This document shows positions 59,270-64,000 of a stretch of DNA of 64,000 bases, piece after piece. The stretch is from Spirochaetaceae bacterium (GTDB lineage: Bacteria; Spirochaetota; Spirochaetia; Treponematales; Treponemataceae), in the NCBI GenBank assembly GCA_017614995.1, contig JAGAAX010000029.1, forward strand, positions 1 to 64,000. The letters run 5' to 3'. Position numbers and translations under genes: made by a program. The notes under the pieces were generated by a model that searched no databases, was not told the DNA's origin, and saw nothing but the letters and a program-made list of their open reading frames with translations. The stretch's first letter is position 1. The number at the start of each line of letters is the position of its first letter.

Positions 59270-60328
59270 ATGAAAAAACGTACATTTTCAGGTATTTTGC
59301 ACTTATTAGTTGCCGTTGCTGCTGTTTTTCTGCTTGCCCTGTTTACAGGCTGTTCAAAAGACGACGGAAAAACACTTTATCTGTTCAACTGGACTTATTA
59401 TACGCCTGATTCAGTCATAAAGCAGTTTGAGAAAGAATTCGGTGTAAAAGTAAAAGTTGACAGCTACGCCTCAAACGAGGAAATGTACGCAAAGCTCAAG
59501 GCCGGCGCGACAGGCTATGATATAGTTATTCCATCTCAGGATTATGTTTCAATTATGATAAAAGAAGGAATGCTCAAAGAGATTGACCATTCAAAGCTGA
59601 CAAACAAGGGCAATATCAGTGATTTAGTTCTTGCAAAAGCAACTTATGACCCGGAAATGCGTTACAGTGTTCCGTATTTTATGGGTGCAGCCGGAATTGC
59701 CGTAAACAAAGACAAAGTTTCAAATTACAGCAGAAACTGGTCTATATTTGCCGATCAGAAATTGAACCAGCGCATGAGTATGCTTGACGATATGCGCGAA
59801 GTTTTGGGCGACGCACTTATTTCGCTCGGCTATTCTGTAAACACAACAAATGATTCTGAACTTTCTGCCGCTGTTGAATTAATCAATAAATCTTGGAAGC
59901 CTAATCTTGTAAAGTTTGACGCGGAAGGCTTCGGCAAGTCATTTGCTTCCGGCGATTTCTGGGTTGTTCAAGGTTATGCAGAAGCCGTATTCGGCGAAGT
60001 GCCTGAATCAGACTGGGGCAAAATCGACTTCTTTATTCCAGAAGAGGGCGGCCCGATGTACATTGACTCAATGTGCATTCTCAAGAACAGCCGCCATTAT
60101 GAGCTTGCAATGGAATTCATCAATTTTATTCACAGACCTGAAATTTATGCGCAGTTTCTTGATCAGTTCGGCTTTCCAGCCGGTGTAAATCCTGCTGCCG
60201 CCCAGTATATGCAGAAAAAAGCGCATTATTCTGTTGAGCAGCTTACAAATTGCGAGATTAAGGAAGACTTAGCCGAAAATCTTGCGAAATATTCCACCTT
60301 GTGGGAACAAATCCGTTTTGAAGAATAA
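59270..60328 (+). CDS. potD: Spermidine/putrescine-binding lipoprotein PotD
   Basis: The protein has 352 residues. The signal ends LALFTGCSKD (lipid Cys about 27). LYLFNWTYYTPDSVIKQFEKEFGVKVKVDSYASNEEMYAKLKAGATGYDIVIPSQDYV is highly typical of PotD/PotF. The polyamine-cage residues near W, Y and D in the first lobe are kept by pattern. GGAGGTTA precedes the ATG. Confidence 0.95.
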   Translation: MKKRTFSGILHLLVAVAAVFLLALFTGCSKDDGKTLYLFNWTYYTPDSVIKQFEKEFGVKVKVDSYASNEEMYAKLKAGATGYDIVIPSQDYVSIMIKEGMLKEIDHSKLTNKGNISDLVLAKATYDPEMRYSVPYFMGAAGIAVNKDKVSNYSRNWSIFADQKLNQRMSMLDDMREVLGDALISLGYSVNTTNDSELSAAVELINKSWKPNLVKFDAEGFGKSFASGDFWVVQGYAEAVFGEVPESDWGKIDFFIPEEGGPMYIDSMCILKNSRHYELAMEFINFIHRPEIYAQFLDQFGFPAGVNPAAAQYMQKKAHYSVEQLTNCEIKEDLAENLAKYSTLWEQIRFEE

Positions 60329-60332
60329 AACA

Positions 60333-60362
60333 AAAGGGGCTGTCAAAAGCCCCTTTCTTTTT
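60333..60362. terminator. Terminator after potD
   Basis: AAAGGGGCT/AGCCCCTTT arms with a short loop are followed by CTTTTTG. It also lies at the end of the convergent 71-residue gene. Confidence 0.82.
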
Positions 60363-60364
60363 GT

Positions 60365-60580
60365 CTATTCAAGACGGTAATCTGTACTTCCTAAGCCTGC
60401 GTCAACCTTTACTGGGTGTCCATATAGGGTCTTATCCCAACCGGGAGTGTTTGATTCGCAGAACTTGAAAAATGCATCTGAAACAACAATCGTTGAAATT
60501 GATTTACCTGATGCTTTTGCTTCTTCAACGCTATGCTGCAATTTAGATGCTTCATTAATAAGATTCATATCAATTGCCAT
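60365..60580 (-). CDS. Small acidic protein of unknown function
   Basis: The protein has 71 residues. The N-terminal part is helical (MNLINEASKLQHSVEEAKASGK), and the C-terminal part is rich in Gly and Asp (NTPGWDKTLYGHPVKVDAGLGSTDYRLE). It has no signal peptide or membrane segment. AGGAGA precedes the ATG, and a near-consensus promoter (60639-60667) and a downstream terminator support it as a real, separately transcribed gene. I recognise no family. Confidence 0.65.
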   Translation of the reverse strand: MAIDMNLINEASKLQHSVEEAKASGKSISTIVVSDAFFKFCESNTPGWDKTLYGHPVKVDAGLGSTDYRLE

Positions 60581-60638
60581 GTAAATCTCCTATAAGAATC
60601 GGTGTTAGAATAAATTGTTTTCCCCTCGCAGTAATCTA

Positions 60639-60667
60639 ATTATAACATGGGAATTTGTACTTGTCAT
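60639..60667 (-). promoter_or_regulatory. Strong promoter of the 71-residue gene
   Basis: On the minus strand, ATGACA (60667-60662), a 17-base gap and TATAAT (60644-60639). It is the closest match to consensus that I noted in the window. Confidence 0.65.
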
Positions 60668-60708
60668 TTAAAAGTTTCAAAAATCTCCAAAATTTCACAT
60701 AAAAGGCA

Positions 60709-60745
60709 TAAAAAAGGGCTGCCGGATGAAAATCCATAACAGCCC
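60709..60745 (-). terminator. Terminator after guaB
   Basis: On the minus strand, GGGCTG/CAGCCC arms enclose an inner GGAT/ATCC pairing and are followed by six T bases (complement of about 60710-60715). Confidence 0.8.
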
Positions 60746-60771
60746 GATTTTGCTTTTATAACTGAATCAGC

Positions 60772-62271
60772 TTATGAATGAAGTGTTGTGTTCTTTACGA
60801 TAACGTCGTGTGCACTGCCTTCGTTGATTGAAGCCTGTGAAACAAGCGTAAGCTTTGCTTTCTGCTGAAGTTCTGGAATTGTAACAGCACCGCAGTTGCA
60901 CATTGTGTGTCTTATTTTGCTCATGCTCATTGTTACGTTGTCGTGTAAACTTCCGGCATAAGGAACATAAGAGTCAACGCCCTCTTCAAAGCTTAATTTG
61001 CTTGCGCCGCCCATGTCGTATCTCTGCCAGTTGCGCGCGCGGTTAGAGCCTTCGCCCCAGTATTCTTTGACGTAGTTTCCGTTTACGATGAGCTTGTTTG
61101 TCGGGCTTTCGTCAAATCTTGCGAAGTAGCGGCCGAGCATTACAAAGTCTGCGCCCATTGCAAGAGCCAGTGTCATGTGATAGTCGTGTACAATGCCGCC
61201 GTCTGAACAGATTGGAACGTAAACGCCTGTCTTTGCGAAATATTCGTCGCGGGCTTTTGCAACTTCAATTGTTGCTGTAGCCTGGCCGCGTCCGATGCCT
61301 TTCTGTTCGCGTGTAATACAGATTGAGCCGCCACCGATTCCGATTTTTACAAAGTCTGCTCCGGCTTCTGCAAGGAACATAAAGCCGTCGCGGTCAACAA
61401 CGTTGCCGGCGCCAACTTTTGCGTTCGGCCATTTTGCGTGAATGTCGTGCAGGGCGCGGCGCTGCCACTCTGTAAAGCCTTCGCTAGAGTCGAGCGTCAT
61501 AATGTCTACGCCGGCTTCAAGCAGAGCAGGAACTCTTTCCATGTAGTCGCGTGTGTTGATGCCCGCGCCGACGATGTAGCGGTGCTGCTTGTCAAGAAGC
61601 TCAAGCGGGTGCTCTTCGTGGCTTGCATAGTCTTTGCGGAAAACCATGTATTTTAAGTTATTGCTGCCGTCGATTATCGGCAGAGAATTGAGCTTGTGCT
61701 TCCATATAAGCTCGTTTGCTTCTGAAAGTGTAATGCCGTCTTTGCCTGTGATAAGCTCGTTGAAAGGTGTCATGTATTCAGAAACTTTAGCGTTCATGTC
61801 CGCATAGCCGATTCTGAAGTCGCGGCTTGTGATAATGCCTTTGAGCTTGCCGTTAGGTGTTCCGTCTTCTGTTACGGCAACTGTCGAATGTCCTGTCTTT
61901 TCTTTAAGATTGACAACATCTTGCAGTGTAGCGTCTGGTCTTACGTTTGAGTCTGAAGTTACAAAGCCTGCTTTGTGGCCTTTTACGCGGGCAACCATTG
62001 CAGCCTGGTCTTGAATAGTCTGCGAACCATAAATGAATGAGATTCCGCCTTCTTTTGCAAGTGCAATTGCAAGCTTGTCGTCTGAAACCGACTGCATTAC
62101 AGCCGAAACAAGCGGAATGTTCATTGTAAGAGAAGGCTCTTCGCCTTTTTTGAATTTGACTACTGGTGTTTTAAGACTGACATTCTGCGGAATGCAGTCT
62201 GCTGAAGTGTAACCTGGAACGAGCAGGTATTCGCCGAAAGTGTGTGAGGGTTCTTCAAAATAATACGCCAT
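60772..62271 (-). CDS. guaB: Inosine-5'-monophosphate dehydrogenase
   Basis: The protein is about 499 residues. It oxidises IMP to XMP, the first step to GMP. It has [30 protein letters not shown], two CBS domains (about 95-215), [32 protein letters not shown], the active-site loop [27 protein letters not shown] with catalytic Cys, and [36 protein letters not shown] precedes ATG 62271. It lies behind a hairpin-rich leader and downstream of murD. Confidence 0.95.
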   Translation of the reverse strand: MAYYFEEPSHTFGEYLLVPGYTSADCIPQNVSLKTPVVKFKKGEEPSLTMNIPLVSAVMQSVSDDKLAIALAKEGGISFIYGSQTIQDQAAMVARVKGHKAGFVTSDSNVRPDATLQDVVNLKEKTGHSTVAVTEDGTPNGKLKGIITSRDFRIGYADMNAKVSEYMTPFNELITGKDGITLSEANELIWKHKLNSLPIIDGSNNLKYMVFRKDYASHEEHPLELLDKQHRYIVGAGINTRDYMERVPALLEAGVDIMTLDSSEGFTEWQRRALHDIHAKWPNAKVGAGNVVDRDGFMFLAEAGADFVKIGIGGGSICITREQKGIGRGQATATIEVAKARDEYFAKTGVYVPICSDGGIVHDYHMTLALAMGADFVMLGRYFARFDESPTNKLIVNGNYVKEYWGEGSNRARNWQRYDMGGASKLSFEEGVDSYVPYAGSLHDNVTMSMSKIRHTMCNCGAVTIPELQQKAKLTLVSQASINEGSAHDVIVKNTTLHS

Positions 62272-62365
62272 AAAATCTCCTTGCAAGCGCGCGTCTATAT
62301 GAAATAGAGCAACTTCGAAGATTTTAGGTCTGAAATCGTCGAAGATTGCTCTTCATTCGTGCCGA

Positions 62366-62490
62366 GGGTTTGACACCCCGATGCTCTGCGTCGGAACAAA
62401 GGGTGTCAAACCCGAGTGTAATTACTTATTAAGAACAACATACCTCGTCGCCGCTTGAAGCTTCGCTGCGAGTCTGCGGCGAGGTATGTT
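62366..62490. repeat. Two long hairpins between murD and guaB
   Basis: The first has perfect 13-base arms GGGTTTGACACCC/GGGTGTCAAACCC (62366-62378 and 62401-62413) with an inner CCGATGC/GCGTCGG stem. The second has arms AACATACCTCG...CCGC and GCGGCGAGGTATGTT (62437-62454 and 62476-62490). The 62287-62599 gap holds no gene. The first is of the same type as the hairpins at 3572 and 40554. Confidence 0.7.
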
Positions 62491-62599
62491 GATTTACAGC
62501 TTAGATTTCAGTTCAATGTATAATTGAGCGATTATAGCAAATTCTAAATTTTTAAGTCAATATGTCTTCTTGAGAAAAGTGAAAAATAATGTGCTTATT

Positions 62600-64000
62600 T
62601 CAGCCGAAAATCTGCTGCACGAGCTTTTTGAAGGTGTTGCCGCGGTCAAATTCGTTTTTGAACATGCCGAAAGAGGTTGCACCCGGCGAAAAGACAATGA
62701 CAGGTGTGCGCTCTTCTTTTGCGGAATTGTCAAGCTCTGTTTTGAGTGTGCGCAAAAGCGTCTCAAGACTGTCAAAAGGTTCGTGCTTCAGCACAGATGA
62801 AAAAGCTTCTGTCTCTGCGGCGTTTCCGCTCTTTGTTGCTTCAACAAGCTTTTCGGTAGCACTGCCTTCAAGCAGATAAAGCGACTTAAGCCTGTTTCCT
62901 GCTATGCTCTTGTTGAGTGCGCTGACAAGCGGCTCAAACGGGCATTTTTTGTCTGTTCCGCCTGAAATAAGGATTACCGGCTCTTCAAAAGAGCATAAGG
63001 CTGCGGCTGCTGCTTCGGGTACTGTTGCAGCAGAATCGTTATAGAATGTGTAATTCTGTCCGTTTTGTGCTTTATATTCAAAAAAGCACTCAAGTCTGTG
63101 TTCAATGCCGCTGTATCTGCTCAAAATTTCAGCGGTTTCTGGCGCACTTACGCCCATAAGCCTTAATACGGCAGCCGCCTTGAGCATATTCTCTTTCATG
63201 TGCAAACCGGGCACTTTCAGCTTTGAGCAGAGCACCTGATTTTCTTTAAGTTCATGCAAACCTGCATTGTGCTTTTCAGTTCTTGTGCATTTGAAAAGCG
63301 GCACCTTTATTTCAGGCTCATAGAAAAAGCCCGAACCGCCTTTTCCAAGCCATGCACCTTTTCTGCTTTCCGGCTTAGAATTTGCGGTGCTGTCCGGGGC
63401 GGCGTCGTAGAAAACAACTTTAGCCTTTGTTTCAGAAGCAAAAACCGCGCCCCATTTGTCATTTGCCTTGCAGATAGTAACATCGTCCGGCGACTGGTCT
63501 TTGTAGATGAGCTTTTTGTCTGCAACGTAAGGTTCCATTGCGCCGTACCAGTTCTGGTGGTCGGGCACGATTGTGGTCAAAACTGAAATTTTCGGTTTAA
63601 GCACGCCGCGTCCGCGCAAGTCTGAAAGCTGCCAGCTTGAAAGCTCAAGCACAACAGGCGTGTTTTCGTTGGTTTCTTCAAAAAATGTAAGCGGACTTAC
63701 GGTAATGTTGCCGCCCAAAAAAGCGTTGAAGCCCGCCTCGCAAAGCCCGAAATGAATTGCGCTGACTGTCGAAGATTTGCCCTTGCTGCCTGTTACGGCA
63801 ATAACCGGCGCGGGGCTGAACCGAAGAAAAATCGACAAGTCTGTTTCAATGTGCTTTGCGGCGGCAAGAAATTTGTTTCCCTCAAATTTTACACCCGGAT
63901 TTTTGATAACGCAGTCGGCGCTCTCAAAGTCTTCAAGCTCGTGTTTGCCGAGCACAAAGCGGATGCGGCTCATGTCAACGCCTGATGCTTTTATTGTTTC
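62600..64000 (-). CDS. murD: UDP-N-acetylmuramoylalanine--D-glutamate ligase (partial)
   Basis: The frame is open to the right edge of the window, so the N-terminal start is missing. An in-frame ATG at 63973 is internal. The visible part has the ATP loop VIAVTGSKGKSSTVSAI, LGGNITVSP, VVLELSSWQLSDLRG, ILTTIVPDHQNWYG-like VLTTIVPDHQNWYG, the IEHRLECFF segment, YNDSAATVPEAAAAAL, ILISGGTDKKCPFEPLV and FSPGATSFGMFKNEFDRGNTFKKLV. It adds D-glutamate to UDP-MurNAc-Ala in peptidoglycan synthesis. Confidence 0.95.
   Translation of the reverse strand, partial: ETIKASGVDMSRIRFVLGKHELEDFESADCVIKNPGVKFEGNKFLAAAKHIETDLSIFLRFSPAPVIAVTGSKGKSSTVSAIHFGLCEAGFNAFLGGNITVSPLTFFEETNENTPVVLELSSWQLSDLRGRGVLKPKISVLTTIVPDHQNWYGAMEPYVADKKLIYKDQSPDDVTICKANDKWGAVFASETKAKVVFYDAAPDSTANSKPESRKGAWLGKGGSGFFYEPEIKVPLFKCTRTEKHNAGLHELKENQVLCSKLKVPGLHMKENMLKAAAVLRLMGVSAPETAEILSRYSGIEHRLECFFEYKAQNGQNYTFYNDSAATVPEAAAAALCSFEEPVILISGGTDKKCPFEPLVSALNKSIAGNRLKSLYLLEGSATEKLVEATKSGNAAETEAFSSVLKHEPFDSLETLLRTLKTELDNSAKEERTPVIVFSPGATSFGMFKNEFDRGNTFKKLVQQIFG

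Noticed and set aside
1-64000. CRISPR array or tRNA genes
   Set aside because: I found no regularly spaced short direct repeats and no tRNA cloverleaf with the TTCRA motif in the window.

Overview
The window looks like a chromosome segment of a free-living or gut-associated spirochaete, most likely a plant-fibre-degrading Treponema of the rumen or hindgut type. This is inferred from the mix of many lipoproteins with loose lipoboxes, a BspA-like leucine-rich lipoprotein, a stand-alone DbpA-type RNA-binding protein, an Rpn/PD-(D/E)XK 'transposase', a PotABCD operon, and xylan- and mannan-processing enzymes. No marker here fixes the species. Genes are dense and lie on both strands. The left edge is the 3' end of a 23S rRNA gene followed by 5S rRNA. 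The right edge cuts through murD.

Layout. 1-371: rRNA operon end. 0.5-3 kb: AT-rich accessory patch with an XRE regulator divergent from a cysteine-motif/LRR lipoprotein and a small P-loop protein, with paired palindromes between them. 3.1-6.9 kb: yqeY, a membrane protein with a degenerate class III cyclase domain, and a PadR/HAAS/DUF4097 operon behind a perfect-arm palindrome. 7-21 kb: pentose/xylan region, holding a four-gene overlapping operon (membrane-anchored sugar sensor, YesM-type kinase, YesN-type regulator, sugar-binding lipoprotein), xylulokinase divergent from an AraC regulator, an Rpn nuclease bracketed by structured repeats, a GH31 alpha-xylosidase lacking its C-terminus, a GH10 xylanase and a LacI regulator. 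21.3-24.8 kb: a RelB/YoeB toxin-antitoxin pair, a DUF308 protein and an amino-acid ABC transporter whose binding protein is circularly permuted. 25-41.8 kb: CBS-type pyrophosphatase, pth, LacI plus intracellular GH5, ClpP, GNAT, DbpA-like protein, metallo-beta-lactamase protein, RDD protein, Na/Pi cotransporter, lipoprotein, YfcE phosphoesterase, NagB, PAS-GGDEF, ManA, ROK regulator. 41.9-54.5 kb: chemoreceptor, FkbM methyltransferase, GH2 beta-mannosidase, acetolactate synthase large subunit, CYTH protein, DUF975 protein, SppA, HTH-receiver protein, recX, rpsI, rplM. 54.6-64 kb: second copy of a MITE-like repeat, small membrane and secreted proteins, potABCD, a 71-residue unknown, guaB, murD.

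How it fits together. Xylan is cut by GH10 and its oligosaccharides by GH31. Xylose-like sugars appear to be sensed by the four-gene operon and phosphorylated after isomerisation by XylB. GH5, GH2, ManA, NagB, ROK and LacI regulators indicate parallel use of beta-mannan/glucan and amino sugars. The MCP, cyclase-like and GGDEF proteins supply sensing.

The most unusual items are the circularly permuted amino-acid-binding protein, two inverted MITE-like elements that keep the same ~120-codon frame open, a wider family of intergenic structured modules built around GATTAATCTAC (two of which bracket the Rpn nuclease gene), a 46-bp repeat that begins exactly at stop codons, and a two-hairpin leader in front of rplM.
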